Origin: Fimadaptatus sp050946055
GTDB taxonomy: Bacteria; Bacillota; Clostridia; Christensenellales; Aristaeellaceae
DNA length: 64,000 nucleotides
Assembly (NCBI GenBank): GCA_050946055.1
Contig: JBMNUB010000001.1
Coordinates: forward strand, 107,154-171,153
Reading direction: 5' to 3'
Shown: positions 25,574 to 34,623 of the stretch, one piece after another
Position numbering within the stretch: position 1 is the stretch's first letter
Layout of the letters: every line of letters begins with the position of its first letter
Translations under genes and position numbers: made by a program
The notes under the pieces: generated by a model
Seen by the model: the letters and a program-made list of their open reading frames with translations, nothing else
Told to the model about the DNA's origin: nothing
Database searches by the model: none

Positions 25574-26848
25574 ATGAAGATACTTATAGACAACGTCAGA
25601 CTGTGGACGGGCGAAACCGCAATAGACGGCGCTTGCATACAGGTAGACGGCGCGCGCATAGCATATGCGGGCGCGCGTGCAGATGCGCCCGCATTCGATG
25701 CGGATGAGGTCATAGACGCGCGCGGCGGCATAGCCATGCCCGGCCTTGTCAATGCGCATACGCACCTGCCCATGACGCTGGTGCGCGGCGTAGGCACTGA
25801 TCTGCCGCTGATGGACTGGCTGCACAGCATATGGCCGCTCGAGGATCGCCTGACGCCCGAGATGGTGCGCGTAGGCACTCAGATGAGCGTGCTGGAGGCG
25901 CTGCGCACCGGCACGACCTGCTTTGCCGATGCATACATGCAGAGCGAAGTCATAGCCGAGGCCGTGCTGGAGGCGGGCATGCGCCTTAACATATGCCGCA
26001 TGATGACCGGAGAGCGCACCGAGGACAAGCTGAATGAGCAGCGCGCGCTGTTTGGCCGGTTTAACGGCGCATATGATGGTCGTGCGCGCGTGTACATGGG
26101 CCTGCACGGCGAGTATACCTCCGATGAATCGCTGGCGCGCGCGCTGGCTGAACTGGCGGGCGAGCTGGGTACGGGTCTGCATGTACACGTGAGCGAGACG
26201 CGCTCCGAGGTGGAGGAGTGCCGGGGCCGCCGCGACGGGCGCTCGCCTGTCGCATACCTGCGCGACATGGGCGCGTTCGACGTGCCTGCGCTGGCGGCGC
26301 ACTGCGTATGGGTCGATGAAAACGACATGGCCATAATGCGCGAAAAGGGCGTGACACCCGTGCATAACCCGGTCAGCAACCTGAAGCTGGCCAGCGGCAT
26401 AGCGCCCGTTGAGCGCATGTGCCAGATGGGGCTGAACGTCGCCCTCGGCACAGACGGCGCGGCCAGCAACAACACTCTGGACATGTTCGAGGAGCTCAAG
26501 CTCACCGCCATACTGCAAAAGGGCGATACAAAGATTGCCACCGCCATGCCCGCAACCAAAGCGCTGGCAATAGCGTCTCAGAATGGAGCGCGCGCGCTGG
26601 GCTTTGAGGATGTGGGGCTAATAAAGGCCGGATACCGCGCGGACATAGTGCTGCTGGGCAACGCCAATCCCGCGCACACCGCTTCGCGCGACATACCCGG
26701 TACGCTGGTCTACGCCACCAGCGGCTCCGACGTGCGCATGACCATGGTCGATGGGCGCGTGCTATACATGGATGGCGAGTTCAAGACGCTCGACGAGGCG
26801 CGCATACGCGCCGGCTTCACCCGTGCGGTGGACGAGCTGCTTGGCTAA
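25574..26848 (+). CDS. mtaD: Amidohydrolase, 5-methylthioadenosine/S-adenosylhomocysteine deaminase type
   Basis: A 424-residue metal-dependent deaminase of the TrzN/SsnA/MtaD group. Motifs: NAHTHLPMTL with His62 and His64, HVSETRSEVEEC, AAHCVWVDENDM, and LGTDGAASNNTLDMFEELK with the catalytic Asp. These fit deamination of MTA, SAH or related adenosine compounds to inosine forms. GAGG lies about 10 bases upstream; the gap to ispDF is 12 bases, so it belongs to the same operon. The specific substrate among MTA, SAH and 5'-deoxyadenosine cannot be separated by sequence alone. Confidence 0.88.
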   Translation: MKILIDNVRLWTGETAIDGACIQVDGARIAYAGARADAPAFDADEVIDARGGIAMPGLVNAHTHLPMTLVRGVGTDLPLMDWLHSIWPLEDRLTPEMVRVGTQMSVLEALRTGTTCFADAYMQSEVIAEAVLEAGMRLNICRMMTGERTEDKLNEQRALFGRFNGAYDGRARVYMGLHGEYTSDESLARALAELAGELGTGLHVHVSETRSEVEECRGRRDGRSPVAYLRDMGAFDVPALAAHCVWVDENDMAIMREKGVTPVHNPVSNLKLASGIAPVERMCQMGLNVALGTDGAASNNTLDMFEELKLTAILQKGDTKIATAMPATKALAIASQNGARALGFEDVGLIKAGYRADIVLLGNANPAHTASRDIPGTLVYATSGSDVRMTMVDGRVLYMDGEFKTLDEARIRAGFTRAVDELLG

Positions 26849-26911
26849 AGCGCAGGGCGCGCCGCACTCTGTGCGCGCAGCGCCGCCGCAATCACCACAG
26901 GAGGACCCCAG

Positions 26912-28792
26912 ATGCAGCAGAAGAAACAAAATGAGGTGACCACCGCTAAGAAGTACGCCGAATACCGCCGCGAGAAGGAGCAGAGCCGCAAGAAGCGCGT
27001 GCGCAAGCCGCGCGCGCCCAAGTGGCTCAAGAACCCCTTCACGTGGGCGGCGCTCACGGCGCTGATAGCGGCGTCTGCCTTTGGCACTGTGTACTTTATC
27101 AACCGCAGCCGCGTGGTAGAGCCGGACTCGGGCGTGCCGGGATATTACTCCATGGAGCAGGCCGTTATGAGCGGCGGCACTTCGGGCGCGGCGCTGAGCG
27201 ACGTGCGCGTGAGCGTGGAGGGCGAGGACACAGTGGTGCGCATGTCGTTTTCGGGCGGCACGCCCGCATACTCGGTGTCGGCGCTGAGCGACCCGGCGCG
27301 CGTAGTGGTATCGCTGAGCGAGCTGAGCGGCTGGGAGCATACCAGCGCGTTCTCGGGCGACGGTCAGTCGCTGGTGCTGGGCATGTTCCGCGATCAGGGC
27401 AGCGAGGAGGGCGTGACCAGACTGTGCTTCCAGACCACGCGGCGCATAGGCTACCGCATGAGCGCGGAGGGACAGGATCTGGTGCTGCGCCTGCGCGCGC
27501 TGGACGATGCGTCGGAGGCGGGTTACTACGTCACGCTGGGCGCATATGAAGCGTACTGCGCGGGGCTGTTCGACGGGGGTGACATGACCCCGGTGCTGTG
27601 TGCGGACGGAGCCAGCGTCACCATGATATCGCCGCGCTACGACACGCGCGTGGAAGCCGAGGCCTATGCCAAGGCGCTGGATGAGCGCATAGCGCAGACT
27701 CTGCCGGGCATGGCGGGTTCGGTCGTGCAGCTGAGCGGCAACGAAGCGCCGCCGCTGTCCGACGCCGCAGAGCGCGCCCAGCTCAGCGCCGCGGAGGTAT
27801 ATCGCCCGTATGAGGGCGAAGCCGCGCCCTGGCTGTGGACCAGCAACGGCAGGCTGATTCGCTGGATGCCCGACATGAAGCGGGCGCTATTCACGCGCCA
27901 GACGGCTTCGGCGGCGGGCGACGATGAGGATTACTGCGAGCTGTGGCTGTACGACCTGACCGGCAAGGGACAGCGCCTGCTGGATCTGGAATTCCGCACA
28001 GTGACCGACGCGCGCTTCAGTCAAAGCGGCGATGCGCTGGCGTTTATGGAGATGACCGATTCGGAGTATTTGCTGTATTACTACTCGCTGTCGGGCGGCA
28101 CGTTCGTGCCTCTTGGCGACTATGTGGGCGGCAATACGTATGGATTCGACTTCGCGGGCGACGGCAGCCTGTATCTGGTGGGCGGCATAGACATGCCGCG
28201 CCTGACGCGCTGGGATCCCACTATGACGTTTGGCGATTCGGCGCGCATGCTGGAGGACGAGGAAGGGCTGCAAGGCTCCTTCCGCATGGGCAGCATGGAG
28301 TATGCGCCCAACAGGATAATCATGTCCGACGGCGAAACGCTCACTTATACCTACACCATGGACACGGGCGTGCGCGAGCTTTTGACCGAGGGCGGCGAGT
28401 TCGAGATGTCGCCCGACGGACGGTATCTGGCGCTCATGGAGTACGACGAGTCCATACAGGTGGACACATACACCGGCATAAAGGTGCGCGACCTTGCCGA
28501 TGGAAGCGAGCGCATGGTGTTTGCGGGCGAGGCCATAGGCGACATGTGCTGGTCGAGCGGCGGCGCGCGGCTGTACTATCTGACATACAACTACGACGAA
28601 AGTACCGCCGAAGCCTTCCCGTCGGTGCTGCACTGCTATGACGTGGCCAGCGGGCAGGAGCGCGCGCTGGGGCTGATAAACAGTCTGGACATAGGCATGG
28701 GCGCAAACGACTCCGAGGTGTCGTTCGTGACCATGTATCAGAGCGCTACCGGGCGATATCTGGCGGCGACGTATCGCGTGACGGTGAATTGA
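26912..28792 (+). CDS. Membrane-anchored AMIN-like/beta-propeller protein of unknown function
   Basis: A 626-residue protein with a highly basic cytoplasmic N-terminus (residues 1-42, many Lys/Arg), one membrane helix (about 43-63) and a large extracellular part. Residues about 95-170 (VRVSVEGEDTVVRMSFSGGT ... DPARVVVSLSEL ... RLCFQTTRRIGYRM) resemble an AMIN domain, which binds peptidoglycan or envelope polymers. A SPOR-like segment may follow (GYYVTLGAYEAY ... VEAEAYAKALDERI). The remainder shows TolB/WD40-like blades (LWLYDLTGKGQRLLDL; MSPDGRYLALMEYDE). AGGAGG lies 7 bases upstream. It closes the ispDF operon and is followed by a strong terminator. A cell-wall role is inferred. Confidence 0.75.
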   Translation: MQQKKQNEVTTAKKYAEYRREKEQSRKKRVRKPRAPKWLKNPFTWAALTALIAASAFGTVYFINRSRVVEPDSGVPGYYSMEQAVMSGGTSGAALSDVRVSVEGEDTVVRMSFSGGTPAYSVSALSDPARVVVSLSELSGWEHTSAFSGDGQSLVLGMFRDQGSEEGVTRLCFQTTRRIGYRMSAEGQDLVLRLRALDDASEAGYYVTLGAYEAYCAGLFDGGDMTPVLCADGASVTMISPRYDTRVEAEAYAKALDERIAQTLPGMAGSVVQLSGNEAPPLSDAAERAQLSAAEVYRPYEGEAAPWLWTSNGRLIRWMPDMKRALFTRQTASAAGDDEDYCELWLYDLTGKGQRLLDLEFRTVTDARFSQSGDALAFMEMTDSEYLLYYYSLSGGTFVPLGDYVGGNTYGFDFAGDGSLYLVGGIDMPRLTRWDPTMTFGDSARMLEDEEGLQGSFRMGSMEYAPNRIIMSDGETLTYTYTMDTGVRELLTEGGEFEMSPDGRYLALMEYDESIQVDTYTGIKVRDLADGSERMVFAGEAIGDMCWSSGGARLYYLTYNYDESTAEAFPSVLHCYDVASGQERALGLINSLDIGMGANDSEVSFVTMYQSATGRYLAATYRVTVN

Positions 28793-28999
28793 TGGAACTG
28801 ATGGCGCGCGGCTGAACAGTATGCGCGATTATGCGCCATGCGGTGCAATGCGCGTTTGTTTGGAAGGCATGCGCAACGTGCGCTTGGATGCCGTGAATAT
28901 GTCCTAATGTTCAATGCTAAGGCATGCATTCGGCAAGTGAAAGGCATGCTTTGGCGTGCGGCAATTCTATTGCATTGGCGAATGTCATGCACATAATAT

Positions 29000-29042
29000 C
29001 GACCCGTTTCCGATGATTGCGTCGGGAGCGGGTCGGTTTTTA
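29000..29042 (+). terminator. Terminator of the S4-ispDF-mtaD-AMIN operon
   Basis: CGACCCG pairs with CGGGTCG and is followed by GTTTTTAT. The 28793-28999 stretch before it holds no feature I can see. Confidence 0.85.
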
Positions 29043-29249
29043 TATAAAGCAATACTCTGCGGCGCTGAACAAGAGACGCATATTTGCCGATTGGATATTT
29101 ATGGTCAAGGCTTGCACATCAGGGAAATTGCCATGCGCTTGCCGCTCAGCCATTCACATTCATGCCTAAGCCGCGCCACTGGACATAAGCCGTGCATCCA
29201 TGATATCATTAGCCAATAAGAGCCGTGCGGCTCAATACGCGGGAGGAAA

Positions 29250-30194
29250 ATGTCGGTGAGGATAGCGCTTATTTCTGATATACATGGCAATGCGGATGCG
29301 CTGCGGGCTGTGCTTAGCGATGCGCGCACACAGGGCGCTGATAGATATGCATTTCTAGGGGACATGATATTCGACATGCCGTTTTCCGGCGAAGTGCTGG
29401 ACATAGTGCGCGCACTGCCCGAGGCTGTATTCGTGCGCGGCAACAAGGAGCATTACCTGGATAACCTTGCCGGGCAGGATATGGCGGGCTGGACGGATGA
29501 GCAGATGGGCGTGATATACCAGACTTATCGCGAACTGGACGCGGAAGCGATAGCGTGGCTGCGCGGCCTGCCCGACGAGCTGACGCTTGAGCTGCCATCG
29601 GGCAGAAAACTGCACTGCCTGCACGCCATACCTCAGCTGCGCAGGAATGGGCGCACGCGCTATAACAGCAGCAGTATGTTCGCAAGCGAATACGCCGCGC
29701 ATGGGTTTTCGCGTCAGGAATACCTTGATGGCCTCAGCCGCTTCTATGAGGATGAGATAGCGCGCGAGTGCGCCGGGTATGGCGCGGATGCCATTGCATA
29801 TGGACATGATCACATACAGGGCTGGGGAATGTGCGCGGGAAGTCTAGTCGTGGATGCCGGCTCGGCGGGCATACCGCTGGACTGCGATGCGCGCGCCGCA
29901 TACACCATACTCGAGGACGGGCGCGAGCTGCGCGCTATAGAGCGCCGCGTCGGATACGATGTCGATGCCGCCATAGCCCGAGCGCGGAATACGTCTATAA
30001 GCCGCGCGGGTGCGGTGTGGTCGGCGCTGACCTTCCGCCAGCTGCGCACGGCGCAGGATTGCGTGGGCAGCTTCTTTGCTGAGCTGCGTCAGCTGGAGGC
30101 AGAGCGCCCCGACATGGAGAAGAACGCCCGGCTGCACGCGGCGTATGAGCGGCTGAAGGCGATGTGCGGCGGAGAATGGGTTGAAGTGCGATAG
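29250..30194 (+). CDS. Calcineurin-like metallophosphoesterase
   Basis: A 314-residue phosphoesterase with the full motif set: ISDIHGN (DxH), LGDMIFD (GD), RGNKEH (GNxE/H), HAIP and YGHDHIQGW (GHxH). It probably binds two metals and cleaves phosphomonoesters or diesters; the substrate is unknown. The C-terminal 100 residues, after the core, look helical and are not typical of short YfcE-like members. GGGAGG lies 5 bases upstream. It stands alone. Confidence 0.88.
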   Translation: MSVRIALISDIHGNADALRAVLSDARTQGADRYAFLGDMIFDMPFSGEVLDIVRALPEAVFVRGNKEHYLDNLAGQDMAGWTDEQMGVIYQTYRELDAEAIAWLRGLPDELTLELPSGRKLHCLHAIPQLRRNGRTRYNSSSMFASEYAAHGFSRQEYLDGLSRFYEDEIARECAGYGADAIAYGHDHIQGWGMCAGSLVVDAGSAGIPLDCDARAAYTILEDGRELRAIERRVGYDVDAAIARARNTSISRAGAVWSALTFRQLRTAQDCVGSFFAELRQLEAERPDMEKNARLHAAYERLKAMCGGEWVEVR

Positions 30195-30468
30195 GGCGTG
30201 CGGCGACGCGGCAATGAGGTGGATAAAGCGCAAGGCGCGCATTGCAGCATGCTCATGCGTGATTGCGTGCGGGCATGGCGCGGCGAAAAGCGCAATACCA
30301 TGTCGTTGACAAGGCGTGCGGGCGAGCAAGAATGTGCTGCGGGCTGTATCGCGCGGCCGGACTTGCCCGCCTGCACTGCTATAAAGAACGTATTATGACA
30401 TACAGGTTCAGAGAAAAATGTATTAACGCACAATTAACTTGCAATTCGGCGCGTATAGTATAAAATAA

Positions 30469-30485
30469 AGTCAGGCAAAGTCAAA
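30469..30485 (+). promoter_or_regulatory. CtsR-box-like operator upstream of ctsR
   Basis: AGTCAGG-CAA-AGTCAAA matches the CtsR heptad direct repeat (RGTCAAA-NAN-RGTCAAA) with two changes in the first heptad. It lies 24 bases upstream of the ctsR start and just downstream of TATAGTATAAAAT, which offers two overlapping -10 candidates. Autoregulation by CtsR is the known pattern. The -35 is not clear. Confidence 0.75.
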
Positions 30486-30508
30486 ATCGGCAATGGTCAG
30501 AAAGCGGG

Positions 30509-30976
30509 ATGGAAGTGGCACAGATAAGCGACAGTATCGAGCAGTTCATAAAAGACATGATGGACGCCGATAATGAGATAGAGCTTAAGCGAAACGAGCT
30601 GGCACAGCACTTCGGCTGCGTGCCGTCGCAGATAAACTATGTGCTAAGCACCAGGTTCTCGGTGCAGCACGGATACGTGATACAGTCAAAGCGCGGCGGC
30701 GGCGGATACATACGCATAGTGCGCGTCAGGATGGACGACGATCGCGATCTGCTCAGCGAGATGATGGACACGATTGGCCAGGAGATATCGCAGGACGGCG
30801 CGCAGGCGCTGATATCGCGGCTGAGCGACCTCAAGCTCATAAGCGCGCGCGAGGCATCGCTGATGAACGCCGCCGTGCAGGATGCGGCGCTGGGGCTGCC
30901 TGTGCGCGCCAAGGACATGCTGCGCGCGGGCGTGCTTAGGAACATGATAGAGCAGGTGTTCATGATGAACGAGTAG
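30509..30976 (+). CDS. ctsR: CtsR, repressor of class III heat-shock (clp) genes
   Basis: A 155-residue winged-helix repressor: the N-terminal ISDSIEQFIKDMMDADNEIE and RNELAQHFGCVPSQINYVLS are the conserved DNA-binding part, with RGGGGYIRI as the wing and the characteristic tetraglycine sensor loop. The C-terminal helical domain includes ISAREASLMNAAV. A matching operator lies just upstream. The ribosome site is weak (AAAGCGGG). The usual neighbours mcsA and mcsB are absent; clpC follows after 391 bases. Confidence 0.96.
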   Translation: MEVAQISDSIEQFIKDMMDADNEIELKRNELAQHFGCVPSQINYVLSTRFSVQHGYVIQSKRGGGGYIRIVRVRMDDDRDLLSEMMDTIGQEISQDGAQALISRLSDLKLISAREASLMNAAVQDAALGLPVRAKDMLRAGVLRNMIEQVFMMNE

Positions 30977-31340
30977 CCGGGGGGCGCGCAGGGGCGCGCG
31001 CGGCAGGACGCAATGGCGGTCCGGCGCGCGGCGGCATGGATTGCAGCGCGCTTGCGCTGCGCGGCACGGTGGCGCTCACGGTGTGCAGCGAGCATGCGCA
31101 CAGGCACATAGCGCAGTGACGCGGCGGCAGCCGTCGCCTAGAAATGCGCTTGCGCCGATTGTGCGAAGCAGACATGCGTGCAGGAGCGCAGGCCAATGCA
31201 TGCGGCATAGTGTACGGCGCTAAGCGGCGAAGCACATTAGCCGCGCCATAGATACCCCTTCGCACCCCGGCATAAAATGTGACTGAGACGGTCCTTTGCC
31301 ATTAAGGATCGGCGCGCGGCGTTTTATATTTGGCCGCGCG
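30977..31340. other. Gap between ctsR and clpC
   Basis: No ORF with a ribosome site and no mcsA/mcsB remnant is visible. The sequence is GC-rich with many gcgc-type repeats. A hairpin CGCGCGGC/GGCCGCGCG (about 31312-31340) lies immediately before the clpC -10 element. Confidence 0.5.
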
Positions 31341-31349
31341 TGGTAAAAT
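31341..31349 (+). promoter_or_regulatory. Extended -10 promoter of clpC
   Basis: TGGTAAAAT lies 18 bases upstream of the clpC ATG, with GGGAGG in between. No CtsR box is visible near it. Confidence 0.5.
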
Positions 31350-31367
31350 AGTATCGGGAGGTTCGAT

Positions 31368-33791
31368 ATGGCGTTTTTTGCAAGTTTCACCGAGCGCGTG
31401 CAGCGCGCTCTCAAGATAGCGCAGGCGGAAGCCAGCTCCGCCGGGCGCGGATATGTGGGTACGGAACATCTGCTGCTGGGCATAATGCATGATCCGGGCG
31501 CGGCGGGCGTGATACTGGACGAGTTCTCGATAGACGACGTGCGCAACTCGATATTCTCCCTGATAGGCAGGGGCGAGGAAAAGCCCGCCTCAAGCGGCAA
31601 GATGGCCTTCACGCCGCGCACCAAGCAGGTGCTGGAGATGAGCGCGCGCGAGGCCATGGAGATGAAGGTCAACTACGTCGGCACGGAACACATACTGCTG
31701 GCCATAATGCGCGAGCCGGAATGCGTGGCGGCGCATGTGCTGGCGGGGCTGGGCGTGGATCTTGCCAAGGCGCGCGAGAAGCTGCTGGCTTCGCTGCGCG
31801 AGAACGCGCAGTCGCATCCCGCCGATACGCCCAAGCTCAATCAGTACGGCGCAGATCTCACCGAGCGCGCGCGCAAGGGCGAGCTTGACCCCGTGGTGGG
31901 CCGCGAGAGCGAGATAGAGCGCATAGTGCAGATACTCTCGCGCCGCACCAAGAACAACCCCGTGCTGATAGGCGAGCCGGGCGTGGGCAAGACCGCGATA
32001 GTGGACGCGCTGGCGCAGCGCATAGCCGAGGGCAACATACCCGACATACTCTCGGGCAAGCGTGTGTTCTCGCTGGACATATCGGCGATGCTGGCGGGTG
32101 CCAAGTATCGCGGCGAGTTCGAGGAGCGCTTAAAGTCGGTCATGGCAGAGATTAAGGGCAATGCCAATGTGATACTGTTCATAGACGAACTGCATCAGAT
32201 AGTGGGCGCGGGCGCGTCCGAGGGCGCGATAGACGCAGCCAACATACTAAAGCCCATGCTCTCGCGCGGCGAGCTTCAGTGCATAGGCGCTACCACGCTC
32301 ACCGAATACCGCAAGCACATAGAGAAGGATTCGGCGCTGGCGCGGCGCTTCCAGCCGGTCATGGTGGGCGAGCCCACTCAGGCCGAGTCGCTGGACATGC
32401 TGTTCGGCCTGCGCGACAAGTACGAGGCGCATCACAAGGTGCGCATAACCGACGAAGCGCTTCAGGCCGCGGTCAGCCTGTCCGCGCGCTACATAACCGA
32501 CAGGTTCCTGCCCGACAAGGCCATAGACCTGATAGACGAGGCTGCGTCGCGCGTGCGCATACGCTCTTACACGCCGCCGCTCGACCTCAAGGAACAGCAG
32601 GATGCATTGGACAAGCTCAATGCCGAAAAGGCCGAGGCCATAAACTCGCAGGACTTTGAGAAGGCCGCCGCCATGCGCGACGAGGAGAAGCGCCTGAAGT
32701 CGCAGATGGACATGCTGCGCAAGGAGTGGGAGCAGCACAAGCAGGAGCGGCAGGAGGTCGTGGATGCCGAGGAAGTGGCGCAGATAGTGTCCACGTGGAC
32801 GGGCGTGCCTGTGACGCGCCTGACCCAGAGCGAGAGCGAGCGCCTGCTCGACTTGGAAGGCGTGCTGCACAGGCGCGTGATAGGGCAGGACGAAGCAGTT
32901 TCGGCCACGGCGCGAGCGGTAAGGCGCGCCCGCGCTGGCCTCAAAGACCCCAAGCGCCCGGTGGGTTCGTTCATATTCATGGGTCCCACCGGCGTGGGCA
33001 AGACCGAGCTGTGCAAGGCGCTGGCCGAGGCCATGTTCGGCGACGAGAAGGCGCTGATACGCATGGACATGAGCGAATACATGGAAAAGCATACCGTGTC
33101 GCGCATGATAGGTTCGCCGCCCGGCTATGTGGGCTACGACGAGGGCGGTCAGCTCACCGAGAAGGTGCGCCGCCAGCCCTATGCCGTGGTGCTGTTTGAC
33201 GAGATAGAAAAGGCGCATCCCGATGTGCTAAATCTGCTTTTGCAGATAATGGAGGATGGCCGCCTTACCGATGGTCAGGGACGCACGGTCAACTTCCAGA
33301 ACACCGTGATAATCATGACCTCAAACGTGGGCGCGGCGGCGTTTGGCAGGCAGCGCACGATGGGCTTTGCGCAGTCGGGCGACGAGCGCGAGCGCAGGAC
33401 CGTGCGCGACGAGGTCATGAAGGCGCTTAAAGACGCGCTGCGCCCCGAGTTCCTCAACCGCGTGGATGACCTAATCGTGTTCGACGAGCTCACGCGCGAG
33501 AACATAGACGAGATAGCGGGGCTTATGGTGCATCAGGTAAGCAAGCGCCTGTCCGAGCGCGGCATAGAGCTGGAGATGACCGGCGAGGCCATACACTTCC
33601 TGGCTGAAAACGGCTATGACCGTCAGTACGGCGCACGTCCGCTGCGCCGCACGATACAGCGCACCGTAGAGGATGCGCTGAGCGAGGAGATACTCTCGGG
33701 CAGCATAAAGCTGGGCGACAAGGTGCTGGGCAGGCTGGATGACGGCAAGCTGCGCTTTGAGCGCTGCGAGGAGACCGCGATGCTGGTCTAA
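31368..33791 (+). CDS. clpC: ClpC, AAA+ unfoldase of the Clp protease
   Basis: An 807-residue class I Clp/Hsp100 ATPase that unfolds proteins for ClpP. The N domain has two Clp-N repeats (VQRALKIAQAEASSAGRGYV, VGTEHLLLGI; VNYVGTEHILLAIMREPE). The first AAA+ module has Walker A GEPGVGKTA (about residue 203); the linker carries a UVR-type motif (INSQDFEKAAAMRDEEKRLK) that binds adaptors; the second module has GPTGVGKTE (about 538) and GSPPGYVGYDEGGQL. In Bacillus ClpC needs an adaptor such as McsB or MecA; no mcsB is nearby. GGGAGG precedes the start, and a small SCP2 gene follows 43 bases later. Confidence 0.97.
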   Translation: MAFFASFTERVQRALKIAQAEASSAGRGYVGTEHLLLGIMHDPGAAGVILDEFSIDDVRNSIFSLIGRGEEKPASSGKMAFTPRTKQVLEMSAREAMEMKVNYVGTEHILLAIMREPECVAAHVLAGLGVDLAKAREKLLASLRENAQSHPADTPKLNQYGADLTERARKGELDPVVGRESEIERIVQILSRRTKNNPVLIGEPGVGKTAIVDALAQRIAEGNIPDILSGKRVFSLDISAMLAGAKYRGEFEERLKSVMAEIKGNANVILFIDELHQIVGAGASEGAIDAANILKPMLSRGELQCIGATTLTEYRKHIEKDSALARRFQPVMVGEPTQAESLDMLFGLRDKYEAHHKVRITDEALQAAVSLSARYITDRFLPDKAIDLIDEAASRVRIRSYTPPLDLKEQQDALDKLNAEKAEAINSQDFEKAAAMRDEEKRLKSQMDMLRKEWEQHKQERQEVVDAEEVAQIVSTWTGVPVTRLTQSESERLLDLEGVLHRRVIGQDEAVSATARAVRRARAGLKDPKRPVGSFIFMGPTGVGKTELCKALAEAMFGDEKALIRMDMSEYMEKHTVSRMIGSPPGYVGYDEGGQLTEKVRRQPYAVVLFDEIEKAHPDVLNLLLQIMEDGRLTDGQGRTVNFQNTVIIMTSNVGAAAFGRQRTMGFAQSGDERERRTVRDEVMKALKDALRPEFLNRVDDLIVFDELTRENIDEIAGLMVHQVSKRLSERGIELEMTGEAIHFLAENGYDRQYGARPLRRTIQRTVEDALSEEILSGSIKLGDKVLGRLDDGKLRFERCEETAMLV

Positions 33792-33834
33792 GACATATCA
33801 AAGGGAGCGGGCGCGACCCGCGCGTGAGGTGCTT

Positions 33835-34176
33835 ATGGCGCAGAACAAGATAGATGAGTTTTTGACCGATATGGCTGGGCGCTACCAGCCCGGCCGCCGC
33901 AAGGGCGACGACATACTGGAGCTGTACACGTCGGACGACGGGCGCACCTACCGCGTACACATAAGCGAGAATGAGTGCATGCTCAATGCGCCCGCGGATC
34001 GCGAAGCTTCGGCGCGCATAGAGACCACATCCGATGCCTTCATAGACATGATGGAGGGCCGGCTGAACGTGATATCGGCGCTGATGCGCGGCAAGGTGCG
34101 CGTAAAGGGCAGCGTGGCGATGATAAAGGATTTGCCCAGGCACTTTGACCTCAAGGGCTGGCAGGGCAACGGCTGA
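33835..34176 (+). CDS. SCP2 sterol-binding-domain protein
   Basis: A 113-residue single-domain protein. The end VISALMRGKVRVKGSVAMIK and DLPRHFDLKGW, and the RIETTSDAFIDMMEGRLN segment, fit the SCP2 lipid-binding fold, a hydrophobic tunnel that carries lipids or acyl chains. Its role in bacteria is mostly unknown. GAGGTG lies 4 bases before the ATG at 33835. With only 43 bases after clpC it is likely cotranscribed with it. Confidence 0.85.
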   Translation: MAQNKIDEFLTDMAGRYQPGRRKGDDILELYTSDDGRTYRVHISENECMLNAPADREASARIETTSDAFIDMMEGRLNVISALMRGKVRVKGSVAMIKDLPRHFDLKGWQGNG

Positions 34177-34245
34177 GTGCGGCAGCACAAGCTGTGCAGC
34201 ATGGTCGCGGCCGGCATGTGGCCTTGCAGGGCATGCTTGTGCGCT

Positions 34246-34500
34246 CTGCGGCTCAAAGCGTGAATGGTTGCGCATGTCTGCATTGGATATGCGCAGCGCA
34301 TGCAGGCTCATGCGCGCCCTGCGGTTCAAAGCGTGAATGGTTGCGCATGTCTGCATTGGATATGCGCAGCGCATGCAGGCTCATGCGCGCTCTGCGGCTC
34401 AAAGCGTGAATGGTTGCGCATGTCTGCACCGTGGATGCGCAGCGCATGCAGGCTCATGCGCGCTCTGCGGCTCAACGCATGAATGGGTGCGCGCATATGC
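34246..34500. repeat. Tandem repeat, 73-bp unit, about 3.5 copies
   Basis: Units start at 34246, 34319, 34392 and 34465 with ctgcggctcaaagcgtgaat and contain ggttgcgcatgtctgca and gcgcagcgcatgcaggctca. The period is exactly 73 bp; the last copy is partial and more diverged. No gene is supported in the 34177-34623 gap. Confidence 0.92.
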
Positions 34501-34623
34501 GGAGCGTGCTTTTGCCATGCCGCAGAACAGCCCGCCAAAGGCTGCAAAATATCCATAAAGCCAACAGTCAAACGTGAAAGCGGATGGGTCTAATATATGC
34601 TGACACATGAAGGAGGTAAGCAT

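Noticed and set aside
24023..26518. An 831-codon open frame antisense to the S4 gene, ispDF and mtaD
   Set aside because: It runs through three secure genes with overlapping or tight spacing; composition is typical of antisense shadow.
30977..31367. Remnant of mcsA/mcsB between ctsR and clpC
   Set aside because: No frame there shows the zinc-finger CxxC pattern of McsA or kinase motifs of McsB.
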